Of a DNA stretch of 64,000 nucleotides, positions 34,150 to 42,537 are shown in pieces. Origin of the DNA: Mycobacterium sp. 852002-51163_SCH5372311 (GTDB lineage: Bacteria; Actinomycetota; Actinomycetes; Mycobacteriales; Mycobacteriaceae). A model generated the notes under the pieces. The model ran no database searches. It was given only the letters and a program-made list of their open reading frames with translations, and was not told where the DNA came from. The position numbers and the translations under genes are program-made. How positions within the stretch are numbered: the stretch's first letter is position 1; each line of letters starts with the position of its first letter. The stretch spans positions 1-64,000 of the forward strand of contig NZ_LZIJ01000031.1 in assembly GCF_001667115.1 (NCBI RefSeq). Reading direction: 5' to 3'.

Positions 34150-37100
34150 CGGCGCTCGCGGTGTCAACCGATTCCCTTGACTTACGGAGCGACTCGAGCA
34201 TTATCGTCGCGAGCAGCTCCGCTTGGGGTGGCTGAAGCAGCCCGACGTGGTCACCGGCAAGACGATCCGCGGCCAAGGGCCCCTTGTGAAATGTGCCCCA
34301 GCCCAATAGATCTTCCTCTGCGGTTCCTGCTGAGACCTCGCTGACGAACAGATGCGTCGGCACCTGATGTCCGGGCTGCTGATAGCGCGCTGCGATCTCT
34401 GCAGCGCCGCGGCAGTCGAAGCCGCGCTGCGGCCGCGGCGAACCACTCCCGAGCACTCGACGCGCGACTTCGGCGTACTTGGCCCGCTCATCCGCGAGCT
34501 TTTCGCGTAACCGGCGAAGCCGCCGTCGCGGCGTCAGCTGCAGCAGCGATGGTGACTCGATGTCGAGAATGCCCAACCAGTCGATCTGCTCGCCGGCACG
34601 GACAGCCTGACGGGCAACTTCGTAGGCCACGAGGCCGCCGAGCGAATAGCCGGCCAGCGCAAGCGGCCCTACTGGCTGCCGACGGCGGATCATCGAAAGA
34701 GCTTGTCTCGCATGGTCTTCGACGGCCACCAATCGGTCGAACTGTCCGCCTGGCTGTTCGGGGATCAGCGTGTGTACCGGCTGCGCGGCACCCCACTGCG
34801 CGGTGAAGTGTCTGACGCTCATCGCCGACGCAAGGTCGGAGAAGATGAAATGCAGCGGTGGGCTAGACGTGACTTCCTCGGCAGCGCTGGAACTTTCGGT
34901 TCCGATCAACTTGGCGAGTCCCGCAACGGTCCTGCCATCATCGACGACCGCTGCTACCGACAGCTCGACACCAAATTCCCGCGCGACATCGGCGACCAAG
35001 CGGGCGGCCAGCAGGGAGTGACCGCCCAAATCATAAAAGTCTGAGTCGACGTCGGTTACCTGCACGCCCAGCAGGTCAGCCCACAGCGCGGCGACGCGCC
35101 TTTCGGTTTCGTTCCGCGGAGGCCGAGCGTCGACTCGGCCTGTTTCCCGCCGTGGCGACGGTGCGGGCAGCGCGGCGTTGTCGAGCTTCCCACTGGTGGT
35201 CATCGGCAGCGCGCTCAGATACACGAACGCGCTGGGAACCATGTATTCGGGCAGGCGGCGACGCAGCCAATCACGTGCCTCCGCGTCGCTCAGGCGCCCC
35301 GGCTCGCCGACGATATACGCGACCAATTGCCGTTCGCCGTTGGGCGCCTCGCGACCGATCACTGCGCAGCCCCCGATTTCCGGATGCTCACACAGGGTTG
35401 ACTCGATCTCGCCGGGCTCTATGCGAAAACCGCGGATCTTGAGCTGGTCGTCGTAGCGGCCCAGGTGTTGTAACCGGCCATCGGGCAAGAACCTGCCGCG
35501 ATCGCCGGTGCGGTAGATCCGCCCGCCGGCATGGAAAGGATCATCTCCGAACCGACGTGCGTGCTCGTCAGGACGATTGAGGTAACCACGTCCCACCCCG
35601 ACGCCGCCGATGGCGATCTCGCCGGGAACCCCGACCGGTTGGAGACGACCGCGGGGATCGATGATGTACACCCGTACGTTCGGCAACGGTCTGCCTACGG
35701 TGATGGTGTCTCCCTGGGCCAGCCGGGCAACGCTGGTGCCCGCCGTAGCCTCGGTCGGGCCGTAGCCGTTCCAGACCGCTGCGCACCGTTGCAGCAGCGC
35801 GTGGGCCAGCCCGTCGGTGAGCGTTTCACCGCCGGCCGCCACCTTGAGACGCTCCTCGCCACGCCAGCCGGCGGCGATGAGACCCCCCCAGGTGGTTGGT
35901 GTCGCGAACATGAAGGTCGCGCCGGTGTCAGCGATCAAGCGACTCAGCGAAGCCGGGCTCACCGCCTCCGCCGCGGTGGCGAGCACTACCCGTGCCCCGC
36001 ACGCCAGTGCGCAGAAGATATCGAAAAGCGCCATATCGAAACTGATCGACGCCACCGAGAGCACTGTGTCGCAGGCATCGATGCCGAACTCCCGACACAA
36101 CGTTCGCGTCAGGTTCGTGACGCCGCCATGCTCGATGAGGACCGGCTTCGGGCGACCGGTAGACCCTGACGTGCAGATCACATAGGCGAGATCGGTCGAC
36201 GACACGATTGGCAAGGCACCAGGGCCGTGCTGGTGCCACCCAAGGTCGCCGAGGTCGATGACGGTGGCCGCGATTGCGTCTGTCCCAGCCGGCAGCTTGC
36301 GATCGGTGAGAACGATGCCCGCGCCAACGTCATTGAGGCAGAACGTGTTCCGGGCGGCCGGCTGGCACGGATCCAGCGGCAGAAATGCCGCGCCGGATTT
36401 GAGGATCCCCAGAATGGCAGCCACCACATCGGGCGTTCGGTCCAACAGAAACGCCACCACCGTTCCGGGCCCACAGCCCGCCTGCACCAACCGAGATGCG
36501 ATGACCGCCGCGCGGTCGTCCAACTGCCGATAGGTCAGGGTGGCTTCTTTCGACGGCGGGCCGACCTTGACCGCTACCGCGTCAGGCGTACGTTCGACCT
36601 GCCGGCTGATGACCTCATGCACGCATTGCGGCGAGGTTCCCTCGTCGCTGGTCCGATTCCAACTCAGCTGACGTCTGCGCTCATCTGGGGTAACCAGGTC
36701 GTGTTGAGCCATCGGCAATCGAGGGTCCGCCGCGACGGCATCGAGCAATCGAAGCCAGTGCGTCGCCATCTGGCGTGCCGTCGCACGGTCGAACAAATCC
36801 GCATTGAAGACGAACCCTCCCACGACGCGCCCGTCGGGGCGCTCATCCAACTCAATACCTATGTCGTCGTTCGCCGATCCGACGGCGTCCCGAACCTCGG
36901 CTTCCATCGCGTGTAGCGACCACCCGTCGGCCGGCGCAATCAGCGGCTGAAATAGCAATTGCGTTTGAAAGAGCGGACTGGTGCGGGGATCTCGCGGTAC
37001 ACCAAGCGCAGTCACGAGAGTGTCGAACGGCACAGCATCGCTGAACGCCTCGTCGGCCACTCGGCGGATTCGGCCTACCAGTGCAGTGAAGCACTCTTCA

Positions 37101-38074
37101 TCCGAGACGCGGCATCGCAGGGCCACCGGTGTCACGCAGTTGCCGGCCACCCACAACAGGTCGTCACGCTCGCGCAGGTCATACGTGCTGCCGAAGACGA
37201 CGTCGGTCGAGTCGGCATACAGATGTAGCCACCACGCATATGCGGCAGCCAGCGCGTGAAATAGAGTGCCGCCCGCTGCCCCGGCAGCGCGGCGCAGCCC
37301 TTGCACGGTGGAGTGTTCAATTGCAAGCGGGACTGTCCCGCCGGCCAAAGTCGGACACGGTGGCCGCGGGTGATCGAGCGGCAGATTGCTTGGCGCGCTG
37401 CCGGCAAGCCTGCTGCGCCACTTGGCAATTCGGGCGGCTATCTCCCGTCCGCGAACCCAATCGCGCTCCCACATCGTGTAGTCGGCGTACTGCGCTTGCG
37501 GGTCGGGCAGTGACACGTGCACGCCCGTGGCGTAGTTGCGGTACAGGGCCGTCAGCTCTGCGAATACCACGCGTTGCAGCGTTGTCCAGTCGAAAACCAG
37601 ATGGTGGAGGCCCAGCTGCAGCCGGTGGTCGTCGTCGGCGATGCGGATCAGCCGCGGGCGTATCAAGGGCCCCTCGGCCAGGTCATAGGGACGCAACGTG
37701 TCGGCGGCGGCGATCTCGGTAGCCCGGTGTACGGCGTCTTCGAGACTCAGGTGTGTCAAATCGACAAGGGGCAGTTGGACTTCCGTTGGTTTCCGGACGA
37801 TTTGATGAGGCACACCGTCAATCGTTTGAAAGGTGGTGCGCCACACCTCGTGCCTCGCGACCACATCGGTGAGCGCGCGGCGCAGCGCTTCCACGTCGAA
37901 CGGACCCGCCTTGCGAATGGTGATCAGCTCGTTGTACGCGGGCGAGCCCAACGCGAGCCGGCTGAGATTCCAGAGCCGAGTCTGCGAAACCGACAGTGGC
38001 AGCGGCGCCGACCGAGACCGCGGACCGACTCGACGCGTCTCGGTCACGGTGTGCTCACTGAGCCGAGCCGTCAA
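34136..38074 (-). CDS. Single-module NRPS: C-A-T-TE
   Basis: A 1312-residue non-ribosomal peptide synthetase. Condensation domain about 22-440, with HHLVFDW at 157-163 in place of HHxxxDG. Adenylation domain about 475-965: TSGSTGRPK (635-643), NGYGPTEAT, YRTGD, GRYDDQLKIRGFRIEPGEIE and the catalytic Lys963. Carrier domain about 985-1055 with phosphopantetheine Ser1020 in LGGHS. Thioesterase about 1075-1300 with Ser1144 in GYSLGG, Asp1171 and His1276. Asp680 fits alpha-amino acid substrates. With one C-A-T-TE module and no loading module, it should condense an acyl or aminoacyl donor with one amino acid and release it. The start is uncertain (TTG 38074 or GTG 38047). No MbtH gene is in the window. 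Confidence 0.9.
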   Translation of the reverse strand: MTARLSEHTVTETRRVGPRSRSAPLPLSVSQTRLWNLSRLALGSPAYNELITIRKAGPFDVEALRRALTDVVARHEVWRTTFQTIDGVPHQIVRKPTEVQLPLVDLTHLSLEDAVHRATEIAAADTLRPYDLAEGPLIRPRLIRIADDDHRLQLGLHHLVFDWTTLQRVVFAELTALYRNYATGVHVSLPDPQAQYADYTMWERDWVRGREIAARIAKWRSRLAGSAPSNLPLDHPRPPCPTLAGGTVPLAIEHSTVQGLRRAAGAAGGTLFHALAAAYAWWLHLYADSTDVVFGSTYDLRERDDLLWVAGNCVTPVALRCRVSDEECFTALVGRIRRVADEAFSDAVPFDTLVTALGVPRDPRTSPLFQTQLLFQPLIAPADGWSLHAMEAEVRDAVGSANDDIGIELDERPDGRVVGGFVFNADLFDRATARQMATHWLRLLDAVAADPRLPMAQHDLVTPDERRRQLSWNRTSDEGTSPQCVHEVISRQVERTPDAVAVKVGPPSKEATLTYRQLDDRAAVIASRLVQAGCGPGTVVAFLLDRTPDVVAAILGILKSGAAFLPLDPCQPAARNTFCLNDVGAGIVLTDRKLPAGTDAIAATVIDLGDLGWHQHGPGALPIVSSTDLAYVICTSGSTGRPKPVLIEHGGVTNLTRTLCREFGIDACDTVLSVASISFDMALFDIFCALACGARVVLATAAEAVSPASLSRLIADTGATFMFATPTTWGGLIAAGWRGEERLKVAAGGETLTDGLAHALLQRCAAVWNGYGPTEATAGTSVARLAQGDTITVGRPLPNVRVYIIDPRGRLQPVGVPGEIAIGGVGVGRGYLNRPDEHARRFGDDPFHAGGRIYRTGDRGRFLPDGRLQHLGRYDDQLKIRGFRIEPGEIESTLCEHPEIGGCAVIGREAPNGERQLVAYIVGEPGRLSDAEARDWLRRRLPEYMVPSAFVYLSALPMTTSGKLDNAALPAPSPRRETGRVDARPPRNETERRVAALWADLLGVQVTDVDSDFYDLGGHSLLAARLVADVAREFGVELSVAAVVDDGRTVAGLAKLIGTESSSAAEEVTSSPPLHFIFSDLASAMSVRHFTAQWGAAQPVHTLIPEQPGGQFDRLVAVEDHARQALSMIRRRQPVGPLALAGYSLGGLVAYEVARQAVRAGEQIDWLGILDIESPSLLQLTPRRRLRRLREKLADERAKYAEVARRVLGSGSPRPQRGFDCRGAAEIAARYQQPGHQVPTHLFVSEVSAGTAEEDLLGWGTFHKGPLAADRLAGDHVGLLQPPQAELLATIMLESLRKSRESVDTASADEPE

Positions 38075-38135
38075 GCCGTGACCCGCCGCTCGCCATGCAT
38101 GGCACCGACTGCCGCGCGGTGGTCACCAACGACAT
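38055..38135 (-). CDS. Short leader ORF before the NRPS, 26 codons
   Basis: ATG 38135 is preceded by AGGAGG at an ideal distance, the best ribosome-binding sequence in this region. It opens a 26-residue frame (MSLVTTARQSVPCMASG and so on) that stops at 38055, overlapping the possible TTG start of the NRPS and ending 8 bases before its GTG 38047. It could be a coupled leader peptide for the NRPS. The first codons resemble the MSFVTT start of PE proteins, so a PE remnant is an alternative. Confidence 0.4.
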   Translation of the reverse strand: MSLVTTARQSVPCMASGGSRLDGSAQ

Positions 38136-38231
38136 GTGGTCCTCCTGGGCGGGACGATCGACCCGGCGTCGGGCCCGACCAGGCGGACGCCGCATCCTGG
38201 CCATACCGGATGTTTCCTAATTAGCTTTTTT

Positions 38232-38254
38232 ACATACCATATCGCGGTAAGCGA
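38232..38254. promoter_or_regulatory. Operator-like element before the NRPS (TACATACC-N7-GGTA)
   Basis: TACATACC at 38232-38239 is followed after 7 bases by GGTAAGCG. It is the weakest of three related elements in the window. On the minus strand it lies between a TTGACG box and a TATGGT box, where a bound repressor would block the NRPS promoter. Confidence 0.45.
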
Positions 38255-38448
38255 TGCTGTCGTCAAGTTCACAGTTTGTTTCCAGTGCCCTACGGCCGTG
38301 GTCAAGAGCGGTGTGAAAGAAGGGTCTCCGCCGACAGGGGCTGGCGGTCCCAGTAGTCACACCTCCCACATCAGTACCGCCGCGGGCGGCACTAATCGAT
38401 CGCGGAATGCGCTAGCACCGGCGCTATCAACTTCGCGAAGAGGAAAGT

Positions 38449-38562
38449 ATGGCCGACGCAGAGACTGATGTGACAGTTGAGGCTCTGTGGCCAATGCGGT
38501 CATCCTCAGGCCGGCGGCTGCTGTACACCCGACCGCTCGGCCCACACCGGCACAGGCCGTAA
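38449..38562 (+). CDS. Candidate small ORF, 37 residues
   Basis: ATG 38449 follows GAGGAAAG, a good ribosome-binding sequence. The frame (MADAETDVTVEALWPM..., basic C-terminal half) ends at TAA 38562, 60 bp before the PAS gene. There is no homologue I recognise. It may be a real small protein, a leader, or chance. Confidence 0.25.
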   Translation: MADAETDVTVEALWPMRSSSGRRLLYTRPLGPHRHRP

Positions 38563-38622
38563 CAGCCGATCCCACAAAAACACCGCCTGTGATACCGGCT
38601 GCCGTGGGTAATAATTGGGCGC

Positions 38623-39024
38623 GTGGAACGACGACGCACCTGGCAACAAACCGAATCGCCGATGGCCACGCTGGAGCAATTGCCGGCGCTGGTGATCCTC
38701 GAGCGGATTCCGGTCCCAGTGCTGGCCATTGGGGGCGACGGCAGAATCTTGTTCACCAACACCGCGTTCGCGGAGATGGTCGGCTGCGAACCGGAAGAGG
38801 TCTTGTCGCTGCGGTTCCACGAGATTTTCCACCAGGTGCCGGTTTCGGAATCGCTGCTTTCGGTCGTCCATGCATTGGCGAACATGGTCGTCGAACTGGC
38901 GCACAAGGACGGCTCAGTGGTGCGCGCGTTGATGAGCAGGTCAGCGGTCATGCGCGCGGACGACGATTTCGCCCTCGCGACTTTCCAGGACTTGACCGAG
39001 CAGTTGTGGGAAGACGGGCATTGA
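38623..39024 (+). CDS. Stand-alone PAS-domain protein
   Basis: A 133-residue cytoplasmic protein that is nearly all one PAS domain: IPVPVLAIGGDGRILFTNTAFAEMVGCEPEEVL is split over the first strands and helix, the HEIFHQVPVSE segment follows, and a final strand with FQDLTE ends it. It has no kinase, cyclase or HTH output domain, so it must signal by binding a partner. GTG 38623 is used, with an in-frame ATG at 38662 as the alternative. A TAATAAT box just upstream may be the -10 of a near-leaderless transcript. It converges on the TetR gene at 39045, 20 bp away, so it may belong with these regulators. Confidence 0.75.
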   Translation: MERRRTWQQTESPMATLEQLPALVILERIPVPVLAIGGDGRILFTNTAFAEMVGCEPEEVLSLRFHEIFHQVPVSESLLSVVHALANMVVELAHKDGSVVRALMSRSAVMRADDDFALATFQDLTEQLWEDGH

Positions 39025-39044
39025 GTTCACGGCTGTGGTCCGAG

Positions 39045-39713
39045 CTACTCCCGGGCATGGCGCAGAGATTCGCGCGCGAGGAACTCGCGGAAATACGGTA
39101 CGGATGCCTCGGCGACTATGCCGGCGATCAGCAGCGCCCACACCTGACCGACCCATTCGGCGAAGTCGCCGCCGACGCCGCCCGCTGGACCGTCGTCGGA
39201 AACGCTGTTATTTAGCAACCGCATTCCCAGCACGGCGCCGACAATCAACTCGCTGACCACCGTCGGCTCGACGTCCTGCCTGAGGTCTCCTTCCGCGGCC
39301 GCGCGCCGGGCCTCTGCGGTCATCAGCTCGACCAACCATGTGCCGAAGCGCGTAGCGGCGTCGTTGAATCCGCTCAGGGCACCGCTCAACCGCTCGGCGG
39401 CGCGGGCCATTTTGTCCGTGCTGAGCACCTCGGCAATGGTGAACGTGCCGTGAATCATGTTCTCCAGCGCCGGCGACGACGACCCACAAACGTTGCGGAA
39501 AGCGGCCAGCATGGCGTTCGAGCCTTCCTCGATGATCGCCGACGCCAGCGATTCCTTGGAATCGAAGTGGTGATACAAGGCGCCCTTGGTCATTCCGGTG
39601 CGTTCGATGATCGTGCCCCACGCGGCGGCGGCATAACCGACCTCGCCGAACACCTCGATCGCGGCATCCAATATCCGTCGCCGAGTGACTTCGGACCGAA
39701 CCTGGCGGGCCAT
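39045..39713 (-). CDS. TetR-family regulator, gamma-butyrolactone-receptor (ScbR/ArpA) type
   Basis: A 222-residue TetR-family repressor. The N-terminal HTH (RRRILDAAIEVFGEVGYAAA, then GMTKGALYHHFDSKESLA) and the following IIEEGSNAML match the Streptomyces ScbR/ArpA autoregulator-receptor pattern more closely than general TetR proteins. The C-terminal domain is Ala-rich and helical, with a tryptophan in VGQVWALLIAG near the expected ligand pocket. Members of this type release DNA on binding gamma-butyrolactones or related signals. It is tandem with a second gene of the same type and lies between the NRPS and PE/PPE genes, so it is a candidate binder of the repeated palindromes here. No afsA-type synthase is in the window. 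Confidence 0.8.
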   Translation of the reverse strand: MARQVRSEVTRRRILDAAIEVFGEVGYAAAAWGTIIERTGMTKGALYHHFDSKESLASAIIEEGSNAMLAAFRNVCGSSSPALENMIHGTFTIAEVLSTDKMARAAERLSGALSGFNDAATRFGTWLVELMTAEARRAAAEGDLRQDVEPTVVSELIVGAVLGMRLLNNSVSDDGPAGGVGGDFAEWVGQVWALLIAGIVAEASVPYFREFLARESLRHARE

Positions 39714-39841
39714 CGCTCCTGCACCTCCGGAGTTTGGTGTCGAATCGCTTAGATTCCGGATGTCGGAGCCTATATTCCCCGGCCAGGGACCTAACGCCTA
39801 GAGAGGTTACACGCTTGCGACCAGCCGAACGGCCGGTCTGG

Positions 39842-40519
39842 TCAATCGGAATCGGAGCCGTTCGAGCTGGTGTTGATTGCCAGCGCTGTGCGACGCCGGA
39901 CGAATTGGCGGAAGTAATCGATCCGGTCCGGTTGCAGGACGCCGTTGAGCACGATGGCCCAGCTCTTCTCGAGGTCGCCCAGAAACCGTTCGGGCTCGTC
40001 CAGGTTGCTGGTCTGCCGCAATCCCAGATGCAGCGACACGACGAGCCGTCCCAAATCCGCTGGATCACAACGTTGGTCGACATCACCCTCGGCGATCGCA
40101 CGCTCTGCGGCGGCGGCCATCGCGTTGGCCCAATCGTCGAATAGCCGCTGCTGCAACCCTTCCGACCGGCCTACCGACTCGAGCAGGTTCAGCGCCGCCC
40201 TGACCGCGTAGGTCTTGATGTCATGAACGGCTATCAGATAGGAGGCGTCAATCAGGGTTTCCAGGCCCGAAAGCCGCCGCGCGAGTACATCTTTCAGTGT
40301 GGCGGTGCCTTCGGTCGTTTGCCTCTCGATGATCGCGACCGCCAGCGCATGCTTGGACCGGAAGTGGAAATACATCGCGCCCTTGGTCAGTTCGGCTTCG
40401 GCGAGGATGTCGTCGAGGCCGACGTCGTGGTAAGCCCGTCGAGCGAACTGATGCGCGGCGGCCCGCAGGATCTGCCGCCGCGTCGTGTCGGCGCGTCCGT
40501 CAGTCGAGTTCGTGGTCAT
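39842..40519 (-). CDS. Second TetR-family regulator, ScbR/ArpA type
   Basis: A 225-residue TetR-family protein. The HTH (RRQILRAAAHQFARRAYHDVGL, then LTKGAMYFHFRSKHALAVAIIE) is again of the autoregulator-receptor type. It diverges from its neighbour in the ligand domain, notably the helical TYAVRAALNLLESVG segment and a Ser/Asn-rich tail. ATG 40519 is the start. In Streptomyces, tandem pairs often have one true receptor and one orphan that binds other ligands; the same division is plausible here. The 353-bp gap upstream separates it from the PE gene and may hold divergent promoters. Confidence 0.8.
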   Translation of the reverse strand: MTTNSTDGRADTTRRQILRAAAHQFARRAYHDVGLDDILAEAELTKGAMYFHFRSKHALAVAIIERQTTEGTATLKDVLARRLSGLETLIDASYLIAVHDIKTYAVRAALNLLESVGRSEGLQQRLFDDWANAMAAAAERAIAEGDVDQRCDPADLGRLVVSLHLGLRQTSNLDEPERFLGDLEKSWAIVLNGVLQPDRIDYFRQFVRRRTALAINTSSNGSDSD

Positions 40520-40872
40520 CGCAATTGCAGAGCAAGCCGCCGGTGATTCAGGTCGGCGCCCGAGCCTCGACCATGGCTAACGCGAGTGTCCGAGCCGACT
40601 GGGCAAGCCAGTTGGATCGCCTTCACGCTGCCCTCCTCGAAACAGGGGCACACCTCGGTCAAGAAAGAGCACGTCCGACGTGTCCGGGTTGCTTTTCGAG
40701 GTTAGCAGCAAGGCGCCGACCTGCAGAGTTCCGACGCTGTTAGCCCGGCTACAGACTCCGGATACTTATAGTACGCGCGTGGAGTGCATACCATTCGTAA
40801 GGTATGTATAGTCTCCGATCAGATGGCTGGCAGTTTGCTCTTGTCGGCCCCGGTTCCGGTTAGGGGAAGCGC
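40520..40872. promoter_or_regulatory. 353-bp intergenic region between TetR and PE genes
   Basis: No convincing gene is present in either strand. It holds two TATAGT boxes (40767-40772 and 40807-40812) suitable as -10 elements for the PE gene and the palindromic operator at 40785-40808. The part nearest the TetR start (40520-40740) has no copy of the operator. Confidence 0.5.
40785..40808. promoter_or_regulatory. Palindromic operator before the PE/PPE genes (TGCATACC-N8-GGTATGTA)
   Basis: TGCATACC and GGTATGTA are inverted with one mismatch over 8 bp and separated by 8 bases. The right arm overlaps the TATAGT -10 box at 40807. It is 64 bp upstream of the PE start. The same half-sites recur before the polysaccharide operon and, in weaker form, before the NRPS. 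Confidence 0.65.
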
Positions 40873-41172
40873 ATGTCGTTCGTGACCACACAGCCAGAAG
40901 CACTTGCGGCATCGGCCGGCACGCTGCAAGGAGTCGGCGCGGCCGTCAACGCCGGAAACGAGGTGGCGGCAGGTTCCATCACCGCAGTCGTTCCGCCGGC
41001 GGCCGACCGCGTGTCGGCGCTGCTGGCAGTGCAATTCGCCGCGCACGCCCAGATGTACCAAGCCGTGAGCGCCCAGGCCACAGCCGTTCACCAGCAGTTC
41101 GTCGACGTCCTGGCCATCAGCTCGGGTTCCTATGACGCCACCGAGGCCGCCAACGCGGTCGCGGCTCGCTGA
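40873..41172 (+). CDS. PE-family protein (PE domain only)
   Basis: A 99-residue PE protein made of the two-helix PE domain alone. It begins [16 protein letters not shown], and the C-terminal helix ends with YDATE, the YxxxE type VII secretion signal. It should pair with the PPE protein encoded 20 bp downstream and be exported by an ESX system, most likely ESX-5 by analogy; no ESX genes are in this window. ATG 40873 has GGGGA upstream. Its position between TetR regulators and a polysaccharide operon is unusual. Confidence 0.92.
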   Translation: MSFVTTQPEALAASAGTLQGVGAAVNAGNEVAAGSITAVVPPAADRVSALLAVQFAAHAQMYQAVSAQATAVHQQFVDVLAISSGSYDATEAANAVAAR

Positions 41173-41192
41173 CCCGAACGGAAACCGTCACA

Positions 41193-42383
41193 GTGCTGGA
41201 TTTCGGCGCGCTGCCACCGGAGGTCAACTCGACGCTCATGTTTGCCGGTCCGGGTCCCGGGTCGCTCGTGGCGGCGGCGGTGACCTGGGACGAGCTGGCG
41301 GCAGAGCTGACTGCCGCGGCGGCTGCTTACCGCTCCGTGGTGGCCGGGCTGACCAGCGGTCGATGGCTGGGTCCGTCGTCGCTGTCCATGGCGTCCGCGG
41401 TGGGGCCGTATGTGGCGTGGACCAGTGGCACTGCCGCGCGTGCGGCCGAGGCCGCCAGCCACGCCAGGCTGGCCATAGAAATCTATGAAGCGGCCTTCGC
41501 GATGACGGTTCCACCGTCCGCCGTCTACGCCAACCGGGCCAGACTCGCGACGCTGGTCGCGACCAACTTCCTCGGTCAGAATTCGGTGGCCATCGCGGCT
41601 ACCGAAGCCGAGTACGTCGAGTATTGGGCCCAGGACGCCGCGGCGATGTATCAGTACGCCGCAAACTCGGTTGAGGCGTCGGACGTCACTCCGTTCGCCT
41701 CGCCACCGCAGGTCGACAATCCGGCCGGGCTGGTTTCGCAGAACACCTCGGTCGCCGCGGCGACGGGTGAATCGGGGGCGACCCAGGCGACGCTGGCGCA
41801 GGTGGTGACCTCGGTTCCCACCGCGCTGCAAGGACTCTCGAACCCGGCGGCGGCCACCACGGGGTCCTCGGGACTGCTCAGCGGGCTTACCGGCGGGCTG
41901 ACCGGCGGCCTGTCCGATCCGTCGAGCACGGTGGGCATGGTGACGAACTTGTCGATGATCGGGTTAACACCGCTGTTCGGACTTTCCAGCGTGCTCGGCA
42001 TCGCCCAGACCATGCAGAGCATGGCGGCCACCGCGGCAACGGAGGTGGGTGGAGCCGCCGAGGCAGCCGCTGCTGGTGCCGCCGAGGCCGCCGAGGCCGC
42101 ACTGGGATCGAGCGTGCTGGGCAGTATGGGTCAGGCAGCCGCCCTGGGCTCCCTGTCGGTGCCGCCCGCCTGGACCAGCGTGATCCCGACGGCGCCGTTG
42201 GCCGGCGTGGGGACGGCTTTGCAGAACGGTGGCATGGGCCCGCTGTCCCAGATGCCGGCCCTCATGGGCGGAATGCCGCTGCGGGGCGCCACCACGGGCG
42301 CCGCTGCCGGGCCACGATATGGACTGGTACCGACGGTGATGGCCCAACCGCCATCCGCTGGTTACGGCTCGGCCGTCAGCTAG
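41193..42383 (+). CDS. PPE-family protein, SVP subgroup
   Basis: A 396-residue PPE protein. The N-terminal PPE domain (about 1-175) begins [12 protein letters not shown] and has the WxG turn in SGRWLGPS. A Gly/Ser/Leu-rich middle and an Ala/Glu-rich helix follow. The C-terminus carries LSVPPAW in a GxxSVPxxW context near residue 320, diagnostic for the PPE-SVP subgroup. GTG 41193 is the start, 20 bp after the PE stop, so both form one transcript and presumably one secreted heterodimer. The role is unknown. It ends 50 bp before the operator of the polysaccharide operon. Confidence 0.92.
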   Translation: MLDFGALPPEVNSTLMFAGPGPGSLVAAAVTWDELAAELTAAAAAYRSVVAGLTSGRWLGPSSLSMASAVGPYVAWTSGTAARAAEAASHARLAIEIYEAAFAMTVPPSAVYANRARLATLVATNFLGQNSVAIAATEAEYVEYWAQDAAAMYQYAANSVEASDVTPFASPPQVDNPAGLVSQNTSVAAATGESGATQATLAQVVTSVPTALQGLSNPAAATTGSSGLLSGLTGGLTGGLSDPSSTVGMVTNLSMIGLTPLFGLSSVLGIAQTMQSMAATAATEVGGAAEAAAAGAAEAAEAALGSSVLGSMGQAAALGSLSVPPAWTSVIPTAPLAGVGTALQNGGMGPLSQMPALMGGMPLRGATTGAAAGPRYGLVPTVMAQPPSAGYGSAVS

Positions 42384-42433
42384 AAAGGCATCCGATGCGC
42401 CCCGAATACTCGCTGAACAGCCGTACCCTTCAC

Positions 42434-42452
42434 TACATACCACAGGTATGTA
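42434..42452. promoter_or_regulatory. Perfect palindrome before the polysaccharide operon (TACATACC-ACA-GGTATGTA)
   Basis: Two 8-bp arms form a perfect inverted repeat around ACA. A further half-site GGTATGCG lies at 42476-42483. A TATAGA box at 42463-42468 would place its -35 region inside the palindrome, so a bound protein should repress. It is 86 bp upstream of the first gene of the operon. Confidence 0.7.
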
Positions 42453-42537
42453 CAACCGCCAATATAGATATTTTTGGTATGCGCGTGGTTCCACCGAACG
42501 CAGCGCTTAGGGATCGCATTTCGAAGGGATGGCAGTC

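Larger units (their letters stand above)
38136..38622. other. Gap between NRPS and PAS gene: divergent regulatory region
   Basis: This 487-bp stretch separates the minus-strand NRPS from the plus-strand PAS gene. It has an AT-rich patch at about 38215-38285 with a promoter-like TTGACG (minus strand, 38267-38262), an operator-like element at 38232-38254, and a 37-codon candidate ORF at 38449. No longer frame here has convincing codon use or similarity. Confidence 0.5.

Noticed and set aside
38136..38468. A 110-codon plus-strand frame between the NRPS and PAS genes
   Set aside because: It covers the AT-rich regulatory patch, has no family signature and a low-complexity end, and lacks a ribosome-binding site.
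40873..42383. A local ESX system for the PE/PPE pair
   Set aside because: No EccC, EspG, EsxA/B or mycosin genes are in the window; secretion must depend on a system encoded elsewhere.
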